From contig JAIYAA010000345.1 of the NCBI GenBank assembly GCA_027489295.1, forward strand, positions 1 to 9,531: a stretch of DNA of 9,531 nt, given 5' to 3'. Positions within the stretch are counted from its first letter, which is position 1. Every line of letters begins with the position of its first letter. The notes beneath the pieces are model-generated. The model was not told the origin of the DNA. It ran no database searches and was given only the letters and a program-made list of their open reading frames with translations. Made by a program: the position numbers and the translations under genes. The stretch is from Sphingomonadales bacterium (GTDB lineage: Bacteria; Pseudomonadota; Alphaproteobacteria; Sphingomonadales; Sphingomonadaceae). Below are positions 1-6,022 of this stretch, piece after piece.

Positions 1-681
1 CTCCGCCAGCGTCGTGCCGCGCTGCGCCTGGAGCACCAGCGAGTCGCGATTCTGCGTCAGGCATGCCGCCTGCAGTCCGCGCGGCCGGGCAAGGCATTCG
101 GCATTGAGCTTGATGCGCAGCGCGTTGGCGAGCACGGGTGCATCGGTTGCCAGTCGCTCGGGTGCGCTCTCGCCGATCCGCGCGATCGCCGCGACAAAGG
201 CATCGAGGCGGGCGCGATCGAGCGAGGCCTGGAACATGTCCTGCGCCGCGCGAACGAACACGCCGGGCCGCCCGCGCACCGTGTCGCGCACCGCGTCGAA
301 GCCGCCGCCGGTGTCGGGGGCGAGGAGGAGTACCGCCTGTTCTGCGCCTTTGGGCACCGCCAGCTCGAGCCGGTTCTTCTTCTTGCGCCACGTCTCGGCG
401 ACGAAGAACCAGTCCTTGGGGGGCGGGTTGGTCGCGCCGCGCAGGAAGGCGACGATGAGGAGATAGTGCGCTGATTGGTCCGGCGGCAGCGTCGCTTCCG
501 CCGTCACCTTGTCGCCCGGCAGCAGCGACGGGACCGCGCCGATCGGCAGCGTCGAGCCGTCGCGGGTGACAGTCAGCTTCAGGTCGGGGCCGGCAAGGTC
601 GAAGGCGTTCTGCTGGGCGCGTGCGGGGGCGGCGGCGAACAGCAGCGCCAGCATCAGCGGGATCAAGGGCATGCGAAGCAT
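1..681 (-). CDS. Exported protein of unknown function (partial, C-terminus beyond window)
   Basis: I do not recognise the family. The visible 227 residues start with a clear Sec signal peptide: MLRM, a hydrophobic core of about residues 5-18, then APARA before QQ, giving likely signal peptidase I cleavage after Ala22. The mature part begins with a short beta-rich stretch (DLKLTVTRDGSTLPIGAVPSL), a lysine/arginine-rich patch (WRKKKNR near residue 90), and then a helical region with an ALRIKLNAECLARPRGLQAAC segment near the left edge. No catalytic motif is visible. The reading frame stays open to base 1, so the true length is unknown. The start at 681 is the first in-frame ATG giving the whole signal peptide; a second ATG three codons later (672) is also possible. 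Neither has a strong Shine-Dalgarno sequence. The gene lies 65 bases downstream of the YihY/BrkB gene on the same strand with no hairpin between, so co-transcription is plausible. It is reported as coding because of the signal peptide and the open frame. Confidence 0.8.
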   Translation of the reverse strand, partial: MLRMPLIPLMLALLFAAAPARAQQNAFDLAGPDLKLTVTRDGSTLPIGAVPSLLPGDKVTAEATLPPDQSAHYLLIVAFLRGATNPPPKDWFFVAETWRKKKNRLELAVPKGAEQAVLLLAPDTGGGFDAVRDTVRGRPGVFVRAAQDMFQASLDRARLDAFVAAIARIGESAPERLATDAPVLANALRIKLNAECLARPRGLQAACLTQNRDSLVLQAQRGTTLAE

Positions 682-746
682 GGCCGCCGCTATAGGGGAA
701 GCGGGCCGGGCAGGGCCACGGGCAACGCGACGAGCCGTTTGCGCGC

Positions 747-1688
747 TCACTCGGCGACGTTGTCCGCCACCCAGGCGCGACGTTCGCCGAGCGGGCGGGG
801 GGCGCCCGTGGTCGTGTCGTGCTCGGTCTGGTGTTCCAGCTCGGAGTTCAGCTCGGCGCCGAACAACAGGATATAGGCGGAGAGATACAGCCAGGTGAGC
901 AGGGCGACGATCGTGCCGAGCGCGCCATAGGTGGCGTCGAAGCGCCCGACATATCGGACATAGGCGCCGAAGCCGAGCGTCAGTGCCAGCCACAGCAGTG
1001 CCGCGAACAACGATCCCGGCGTGATCCACGTCCAGCGCGGCCGCGCGCGCGAGGGGCCGAACCGGTAAAGTGCCGCCGCACCGGCCGCCCCAGCGAGCGT
1101 CAGCAGCACATGGCTCACCACCTTGCCCAGCACTAGCAGCGCATCGGGGGCGAAGGGCAGCAGCCGGTCCAGCGCGCCCAGCATCGTCATCGCCAGCGCC
1201 GCGAGCACCGCCGCCATCACCGCACCCAGCGTGATCGCCAGCGCGGTCAGGTTGACCCAGACGAAGCTGCGCTTCTCCTTTTCCTCATAGGCAATGTTGA
1301 GCGCCGCGATGATCGCGCCGGCGCCGTTGCGCGCGCCGAACAGGGCGATGCCCAGCGCAATCAGGATGCCGAGGCCCTTGTCGCCATCGGGGCTGTGGAC
1401 AAGGCCAAGCAGCTGGGTGCCGATCACGCCGGCCACGTCGCGCGGCAGGATGGCGGAAAGGGCGCGGACGTCGTGCAGCACCGTCGCGGTATCGGCGATC
1501 AGGCCATAGCAGAGCACGATCGCGCCCAGCAGCGGCACCAGCGCGAGAAAGCCGTAAAACGCGACGCCAGCGGCGATCAGCCCGATATTGTCGTCGCTCG
1601 ACTCGTTCCAGCAGCGCCACAGTACCGATTTCCAGGCGGCCCAGGGCATGGCCCATGGGCTTTGCGCGTCGCGCCCCGTCGGATGCAT
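747..1688 (-). CDS. YihY/BrkB family inner-membrane protein
   Basis: A 313-residue polytopic membrane protein of the YihY/virulence factor BrkB family (formerly mis-annotated as ribonuclease BN). The biochemical role of this family is not settled. The family hallmark is the N-terminal segment DDNIGLIAAGVAFYGFLALVP, followed by six hydrophobic segments at roughly residues 35-62, 104-130, 143-172, 184-207, 222-245 and 255-280. Further family-like stretches are FGARNGAGAIIAALNIAYEE in the second segment, WITPGSLFAALLW in the fifth, and YGALGTIVALLTWLYLSAYILLFGAELN in the sixth. The C-terminal 35 residues are a polar, probably cytoplasmic tail. The frame is open upstream to an ATG at 1787, but I chose the ATG at 1688. 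A purine-rich GAGAGGGGGACGAGG sits directly before it, the extra 33 residues would be arginine/proline-rich and unlike a membrane protein N-terminus, and the shorter form matches family layout. It is divergent from the radical SAM gene and 65 bases upstream of the exported-protein gene. Confidence 0.93.
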   Translation of the reverse strand: MHPTGRDAQSPWAMPWAAWKSVLWRCWNESSDDNIGLIAAGVAFYGFLALVPLLGAIVLCYGLIADTATVLHDVRALSAILPRDVAGVIGTQLLGLVHSPDGDKGLGILIALGIALFGARNGAGAIIAALNIAYEEKEKRSFVWVNLTALAITLGAVMAAVLAALAMTMLGALDRLLPFAPDALLVLGKVVSHVLLTLAGAAGAAALYRFGPSRARPRWTWITPGSLFAALLWLALTLGFGAYVRYVGRFDATYGALGTIVALLTWLYLSAYILLFGAELNSELEHQTEHDTTTGAPRPLGERRAWVADNVAE

Positions 1689-1812
1689 CCCCTCGTCCCC
1701 CTCTCGTGGTTGAGGCGACCAAGCGCGCGACCCGAAATGCGGTTCCGGCGGCGGCGTCGAACGGATCGCCCGGGAATCGCGCGGCATGGGCCGTCCTGCG
1801 TTGGGACAAGTC

Positions 1813-1818
1813 TATAAT
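1813..1818 (+). promoter_or_regulatory. Consensus -10 hexamer for the radical SAM gene
   Basis: TATAAT, a 6/6 match to the sigma-70 -10 consensus, lies 68 bases upstream of the chosen ATG at 1887. A start site near 1825 would give a leader of about 62 bases. The lack of a convincing -35 suggests an activator-dependent promoter or a chance match. Confidence 0.45.
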
Positions 1819-1845
1819 GGTGGAAAGCCCGCCGCGTGCGGGGGC

Positions 1846-1875
1846 GTCGCCGGGTGTCCGTGGCGGCGACACCGG
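1846..1875 (+). other. Overlapping inverted repeats in the leader of the radical SAM gene
   Basis: Two mutually exclusive stems can form just before the ribosome binding site. One pairs GTCGCCG (1846-1852) with CGGCGAC (1864-1870). The other pairs GGTGTC (1853-1858) with GACACC (1868-1873) and can be extended, with one bulged G, by CC (1850-1851) against GG (1874-1875). The second stem reaches the first bases of the GGAG Shine-Dalgarno at 1874-1877. This could tune translation, but GC-rich leaders often fold by chance. Confidence 0.35.
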
Positions 1876-1877
1876 AG
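1874..1877 (+). promoter_or_regulatory. Shine-Dalgarno fixing the radical SAM start
   Basis: GGAG nine bases before the ATG at 1887. This decides for the start at 1887 over the in-frame upstream ATG at 1836, which would add 17 arginine-rich residues and has no comparable site. Confidence 0.7.
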
Positions 1878-1886
1878 AATATCACC

Positions 1887-3968
1887 ATGTTCGAATCGTC
1901 GATCCTCCGCGCGGAAACCGCCGACGATGCCATCCATCACGCGCATCAGCGGCTCGATGCAGAAGGACTGGCAGGCATGGGCGCTGCGATCGCGCCGTTC
2001 GACGGCATGACGGCGGCGCACCTTCCCGCCTTGCCAAGCCTGCTCGCGCGGGCCGTGGCCCTGCTGAGCGAGGCATTCCGCGCCGATACGCGCTCGCCGG
2101 CGGCCTATGCGGCGATGGAGGCGATTCCGTCGGGTGTAGCCGCGCTGATGTTCGACCTCATGCTGGATGGCATCTACGGGGACGGGCCGCGCGATGTGAC
2201 GACGCTCAACGAGGTTGGGCTGCTCACGCTCGTCGGACTGCTGTCGTCGGCGCAGGCGCACGAGCAGGCGGCGACGTTGCTCGTCCAGGCGCGCGAACAC
2301 GGCGCCAGCCCCGGGCTGGCGCGCGCCGCGTGGGTGGCGCGCTGCCGCTGGGCCGATTGCCTGCACGATCTCGCCGCGCATCTTGTGCCCGCCGAACTCG
2401 GCTTTGCCGACAAGGCCGCGGCGCTTGCGCGGATCGACGCCGCCGGCCTCGATATGGCAGCGCATCGCGCCCGGCTGCGCTTCGCGCTCGCCGACAATGA
2501 CATGGCCGCCGCGGATCAGGCGGCGGGCGTTGCGCTTTCCATTCCGCTTGGCGACGGCGACAAGATGGATCTGGTGCCCGAGCTTGCTCTTATGGCGGCG
2601 CGGCTCGCGGCGACAGGCGAACTCTCCCGACTGGGCGGCGATCATCTCCGCTGGGCATTCGCCGCGGCACCGTCGGTGACGGGCGCAACTGCGGACCTGC
2701 TGACACAGCAGTCGGCCGGGGGCGCGATCGCCTTTCTGGATCCCGCCGAGGCGGAGGATGCGGTCCGCCTGCTGCGCAGCTTTGTTGCGCCTTCCGCGGT
2801 TCCGGCCGTCACCGCCTATCCGATGCGCGACGGGAAGCCGCATGTCGACACGGTCTGGCTGGAGATCACCAACCACTGCAACCAGAAGTGCACCTTCTGC
2901 CCGGACATGTTCCGCGAAGACGCACGCACCTGGCTGCCGCTCCAGCAGGTGAAGGATCTCATCGATCAGCTGGCGGACACGGTCAGCGTCGGGTCCATGC
3001 AGCTCAATGCCTATGGCGAGCCGTTGCTGCACCCGAACATCGCCGAGATCCTGACGCATATCCGGGAGCGCAAGCTGCCGTTCCCGACCTTCTTCACCAC
3101 GCACGGCATGACGCTGGTGGAGAAGAAGCTCAAGCAGCTTTCGGGCAACTACCCTTCCGGCATCGCGGTCTCGCTGCACAATGACAGCCAGGAAAGCTAC
3201 GAGGCGACGCGCAGCCACAAGATTGGCGATTATGCAACGCTGGTCGCCCGCGTGACGGCACTGATGCGGCAGATGGCGGACGAACGCGCTCCCTCGCACG
3301 TTCGGCTCTACCAGATGGTGTCGAACGGGGCGGTGGATCTTCGGGTCGACGAGATGACCCGCAGCGCGTTTCCGGAAACGCCGGAGCGCATGCTAAACCA
3401 TGTCCGAAAATGGGAGGCGATCGCCGCGAACATCGCGGAGGCGTTGGGCGAGGAGACGCAGGTACGCGCCTATGCCAACAGCCAGGATGCGATCTATCGT
3501 GCATTCCTGGAAGCCGATCAGGGCGATCGCAACCACCTGCCGATCCTGAGTTGGCTCGATGTTCATGGCCAGGTGCAATATGTGTTCATGTCGGCCCGGC
3601 CCGTGGGCACCTATGCCAACCTCCTGCTCGAATATGATCCGCGCTGGGCAGTGGAGCGGCGGCTGGTGAGCGCCTATCGCTGCGGATTCACTGCCGCGCC
3701 GTCGCTGGCCATCTTCGCAACCGGCCAGCTGGGCATGTGCTGCCTCGATCTTAATAGCACGGCTACCTTCGGCGCGCTCTCCGACTTCGACAGCCTGCAT
3801 GCGGCGCTGACCAGCCGCCAGGCGCTGCAGATGTTCGCTCAGCTTTCCAACGGGGTGTCGACCAGCCGTGGCTGCCAGATCTGCCTTGGCGGACCGGAGC
3901 GGCATTGCGCGAGCAAGCAGCTGCCGGGGCCGCCGCGACCGATCGGGCATTTCCGCGACGGGATCTAG
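1887..3968 (+). CDS. Radical SAM/SPASM-like protein with long helical N-terminal region
   Basis: A 693-residue protein in three parts. Residues 1 to about 310 are alanine-rich and helical, with a repeat-like feel (possibly TPR-type) and no motif I can name. The radical SAM core follows: TVWLEITNHCNQKCTFCPDM supplies the CxxxCxxC cluster site at Cys331, Cys335 and Cys338, which should bind the [4Fe-4S] that cleaves S-adenosylmethionine. NAYGEPLLHPN (374 onward) is the GGEP-type motif that contacts the SAM amino group. The C-terminal part holds Cys599, Cys618, Cys619, Cys663, Cys666 and Cys674 (a CC pair, then CxxC-x7-C). This resembles a SPASM/twitch auxiliary-cluster domain, as in enzymes that modify peptides or carbohydrates; the spacing is not fully canonical. 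The substrate is unknown. No transport signal is visible, so it should be cytoplasmic. It stands alone: no precursor-peptide ORF, transporter or maturase is adjacent. The coding assignment is certain, the fold very likely, the function open. Confidence 0.92.
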   Translation: MFESSILRAETADDAIHHAHQRLDAEGLAGMGAAIAPFDGMTAAHLPALPSLLARAVALLSEAFRADTRSPAAYAAMEAIPSGVAALMFDLMLDGIYGDGPRDVTTLNEVGLLTLVGLLSSAQAHEQAATLLVQAREHGASPGLARAAWVARCRWADCLHDLAAHLVPAELGFADKAAALARIDAAGLDMAAHRARLRFALADNDMAAADQAAGVALSIPLGDGDKMDLVPELALMAARLAATGELSRLGGDHLRWAFAAAPSVTGATADLLTQQSAGGAIAFLDPAEAEDAVRLLRSFVAPSAVPAVTAYPMRDGKPHVDTVWLEITNHCNQKCTFCPDMFREDARTWLPLQQVKDLIDQLADTVSVGSMQLNAYGEPLLHPNIAEILTHIRERKLPFPTFFTTHGMTLVEKKLKQLSGNYPSGIAVSLHNDSQESYEATRSHKIGDYATLVARVTALMRQMADERAPSHVRLYQMVSNGAVDLRVDEMTRSAFPETPERMLNHVRKWEAIAANIAEALGEETQVRAYANSQDAIYRAFLEADQGDRNHLPILSWLDVHGQVQYVFMSARPVGTYANLLLEYDPRWAVERRLVSAYRCGFTAAPSLAIFATGQLGMCCLDLNSTATFGALSDFDSLHAALTSRQALQMFAQLSNGVSTSRGCQICLGGPERHCASKQLPGPPRPIGHFRDGI

Positions 3969-5050
3969 GACGCCGCCGCCGCGCCGAACAGCGGCAGCGG
4001 TGCGGCCTCGCTGCGATCGAAGTTGGACACGGTCACGCCCACCAGCCGTATGCCCTTGGGGGTGGGCAGCACCGATCGCAGCAGCGCAAGGCTGGCAGCG
4101 TGGAGCTGTTCGCGGCTGGTAATCGGCGCAGGCTGGCTGCGGCTGCGGGTGATGATCTGGAAGTCGGCGTACTTGTTCTTCACCGTTGCGGTGCGGCCGA
4201 AGCCCTGCGTGCGCGAACACCATTCCCATACGTCGTCGGCCTGGCCGAGCATTGCGGCTTCGATCTCGGCATCATCGGTCAGGTCGCTGCTGAAGGTCGT
4301 TTCCGAGCCCGACGACTTGCGCTCGCGATTGGGGTTCACCGGCCGCTCGTCGATGCCGCGGACGATCTGGTGATACCATTCAGCGCTGCTGCCGAAATGT
4401 TGGTGGAGGAAGTCCAGTGATTTGGCACGCAGGTCCGCGCCCGTTTCGATTCCCAGCCGCTGCATCTTGGCAGCCGTCACCGGGCCGACGCCGTGGAATC
4501 GCGATACCGGCAGCGTCTCCACCCAGGCGGCTCCCATCTCCGGGGTGACCGCAAACTGGCCGTTCGGCTTGCGATGATCCGAGGCGAGCTTGGCGAGGAA
4601 CTTGTTGTACGAAATGCCTGCCGAAGCGGTGAGGCCGGTCTCCGCCAGGATGCGGGCTCGGATCTCCTTCGCGGTCGCCCAGGCGGTGCCGAGCCTGCGG
4701 CGATCCTCGGTCACGTCGAGATAGGCTTCGTCGAGCGACAGCGGCTGGATGAGGTCGGTATAGTCGGCGAAGATCGCATGGATCTGCTGCGACACGGCCT
4801 TGTACACGTCAAAGCGCGGCCGCACGAAGATCAGGTCCGGGCAACGCCGCAGCGCCGTTACCGAGGGTAGCGCCGAGCGTACGCCGAAGGTGCGCGCCTC
4901 ATAGCTGGCCGCGGCCACCACCCCGCGCGCCGCCGCCGATCCCACCGCGACCGGCTTGCCGCGCAAGCGAGGATCGTCGCGTTGCTCGACCGAAGCGTAG
5001 AACGCATCCATGTCGATATGCAGGATCTTGCGGACGGGCTGGGGGGCCAT
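3965..5050 (-). CDS. dinB: DNA polymerase IV (Y-family translesion polymerase)
   Basis: A 361-residue Y-family polymerase that copies past damaged bases at low fidelity. The palm opens with ILHIDMDAFYASVEQ, giving catalytic Asp13, with Tyr18 at the usual steric-gate position. The second catalytic motif is SLDEAYLDVT with Asp107 and Glu108. GISYNKFLAKLASDHRKPNG is the classic palm/thumb stretch, and FHGVGPVTAAKMQRLGI is the helix-hairpin-helix DNA-binding thumb. The little-finger domain follows (SSGSETTFSSDL onward). Near the C-terminus APLPLF (about 350-355) looks like a beta-clamp-binding motif. Length matches the family. The frame is open far upstream to 6172, but that extension is antisense to the SGNH hydrolase gene and is not used. 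The ATG at 5050 gives the standard N-terminus. An SOS operator lies 22 bases upstream, so LexA control is expected. The gene is convergent with the radical SAM gene (stops overlap by 4 bases) and divergent from the SGNH hydrolase gene. Confidence 0.97.
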   Translation of the reverse strand: MAPQPVRKILHIDMDAFYASVEQRDDPRLRGKPVAVGSAAARGVVAAASYEARTFGVRSALPSVTALRRCPDLIFVRPRFDVYKAVSQQIHAIFADYTDLIQPLSLDEAYLDVTEDRRRLGTAWATAKEIRARILAETGLTASAGISYNKFLAKLASDHRKPNGQFAVTPEMGAAWVETLPVSRFHGVGPVTAAKMQRLGIETGADLRAKSLDFLHQHFGSSAEWYHQIVRGIDERPVNPNRERKSSGSETTFSSDLTDDAEIEAAMLGQADDVWEWCSRTQGFGRTATVKNKYADFQIITRSRSQPAPITSREQLHAASLALLRSVLPTPKGIRLVGVTVSNFDRSEAAPLPLFGAAAAS

Positions 5051-5143
5051 GATCCGGCTATACTGCCATACGAACGAATAGGGAACGGGAATTCCTGCGC
5101 AAGTCATTGTGAATCGGTGGACTCGGCGGCTAGAAGGCGGGGC
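5051..5143. promoter_or_regulatory. Divergent spacer between dinB and SGNH hydrolase genes
   Basis: This 93-base spacer holds the LexA box of dinB at 5072-5086. On the minus strand AGTATAGC (5064-5057) is a candidate -10 region for dinB, with the LexA box overlapping the -35 and spacer, a position suited to repression. On the plus strand TATACT (5059-5064) is a 5/6 -10 match but lacks a properly spaced -35. A weaker TTGTGA (5107-5112) / TAGAAG (5131-5136) pair with an 18-base gap would start transcription too close to the ATG to use the ribosome binding site. GAAGGCGGGG just before 5144 is a plausible ribosome binding site for the hydrolase. Confidence 0.45.
5072..5086 (-). promoter_or_regulatory. 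LexA-binding SOS box of dinB
   Basis: On the minus strand the sequence reads GTTCCCTATTCGTTC, an exact GTTC-N7-GTTC direct repeat, the LexA operator described for alphaproteobacteria (unlike the CTG-N10-CAG palindrome of Escherichia coli). Its near edge is 22 bases upstream of the dinB ATG at 5050, within the promoter region. The half-site match, the AT-rich centre, and its place before a classic SOS gene together make the call strong. It could also affect the divergent hydrolase gene, whose start is 58 bases away. Confidence 0.85.
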
Positions 5144-6022
5144 ATGCCGATCCTCGTTCGCTTCGCTGCCCTGCTTCTCGTCTGCTTCGCCTGGACCGTA
5201 CCCGCAGCGGCGAAGACGGTGCTGTTCATCGGCAACAGCTTCACCTTCGGTGCCAATTCGCCGGTGATGCGCTATCGGCCCGATCGGGTAAGCGACCTCA
5301 ATCGCGAGGGGATCGGCGGCGTGCCGGCGCTGTTCAAGACGTTCGCGATCCAATCCGGCCTCGACTGGCAGGTCAGCCTGGAGACCTCGCCGGGCAAGGA
5401 CCTCGCATGGCACCTGGCCAATCGCCGCGCGCTGATCGACCGGCGGTGGGACGTGGTGGTGCTGCAGGGCTTCAGCACGCTGGATGCGGAGCGACCGGGC
5501 GATCCGGTACGACATCTCGCCGCGGCGCGCGCGATCGCCGCGCTGGTGCATGCCCGCAACCCGGCCGCGCAGGTCAGACTCGTCGCGACCTGGTCCCGCG
5601 CCGACCAGACCTATCGGCCGTCCGGCCACTGGTTCGGCCTGCCGATCGCCCGGATGGCGGAGGATCTGCTCGCCGCGAACCGGCTGGGCCTCGCGCCCGG
5701 CTACGGCATCCATAGCGTGCTTCCGGTCGGCACCGCCTGGAACCGCGCGATCCGCGACGGCTATGCCGATCCCAATCCCTATGACGGCGTCGCGTTCGGG
5801 CAGGTGAACCTCTGGACGTGGGACCAGTATCACGCCAGCGCGGAAGGCTATTATCTGGAGGCGCTGGTCGAATTCGGCGCGATCACCGGCCGCGACCCGC
5901 GCAGCCTGGGGTCTCGCGAGCGCGCCGCCGAGGATCTCGGGATCAACCCCGAGGTCGCCCGGCGGCTGCGTGACGTGGCCGCCGCCGAGCTGGCGGCTCA
6001 GCGGGTCGGTGGCGCGCCGTAA
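5144..6022 (+). CDS. Secreted SGNH/GDSL-type hydrolase
   Basis: A 292-residue exported hydrolase of the SGNH superfamily, which includes carbohydrate esterases and lipases. The Sec signal peptide is MPILVRFAALLLVCFAWTV followed by PAAA before Lys24. Block I is VLFIGNSFTFG, placing the nucleophile at Ser32. Block V is WDQYHASAEGYYLEALVEFG, placing the likely catalytic Asp227 and His230 in the usual D-x-x-H spacing. In between, WDVVVLQGFSTLD occupies the position where many SGNH enzymes carry GxND; the Asn is absent, as in DUF4886-like SGNH proteins that have a VVLQ stretch instead. The ATG at 5144 was chosen because it begins the signal peptide and follows GAAGGCGGGG; the open frame from 4982 overlaps dinB and is rejected. 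The 3' end overlaps the GH115 gene tail-to-tail by 25 bases. The substrate is not determined; removal of an acetyl or other ester from a polysaccharide is a guess from the neighbour. Confidence 0.9.
   Translation: MPILVRFAALLLVCFAWTVPAAAKTVLFIGNSFTFGANSPVMRYRPDRVSDLNREGIGGVPALFKTFAIQSGLDWQVSLETSPGKDLAWHLANRRALIDRRWDVVVLQGFSTLDAERPGDPVRHLAAARAIAALVHARNPAAQVRLVATWSRADQTYRPSGHWFGLPIARMAEDLLAANRLGLAPGYGIHSVLPVGTAWNRAIRDGYADPNPYDGVAFGQVNLWTWDQYHASAEGYYLEALVEFGAITGRDPRSLGSRERAAEDLGINPEVARRLRDVAAAELAAQRVGGAP

Larger units (their letters stand above)
1689..1886. promoter_or_regulatory. Divergent spacer between YihY/BrkB and radical SAM genes
   Basis: This 198-base spacer must carry the promoters of both flanking genes. 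The strongest element is TATAAT at 1813-1818 on the plus strand, a perfect sigma-70 -10 hexamer and striking in such GC-rich DNA. No good -35 lies at the right distance: the hexamer at 1790-1795 (GCCGTC) is poor, and TTGGGA at 1801-1806 is too close. On the minus strand the same AT-rich patch reads TTATAG/TATAGA and could serve the YihY/BrkB gene. The implied leader of the radical SAM mRNA would be about 60 bases and contains overlapping inverted repeats. I saw no short ORF with a ribosome binding site here and no recognisable operator. Confidence 0.5.

Noticed and set aside
1689..1787. Longer YihY/BrkB start at 1787
   Set aside because: The added 33 residues are Arg/Pro-rich and lie in the divergent promoter region; the ATG at 1688 has a purine-rich ribosome binding site right before it.
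1689..1886. A small precursor-peptide ORF for the radical SAM enzyme
   Set aside because: No short frame in the adjacent spacer has a ribosome binding site together with a leader- or core-like composition, so none can be supported.
1812..3299. Open minus-strand frame of 495 codons antisense to the radical SAM gene
   Set aside because: Arginine- and histidine-rich, no motif, and opposite a gene with clear CxxxCxxC and GEP motifs; a compositional shadow.
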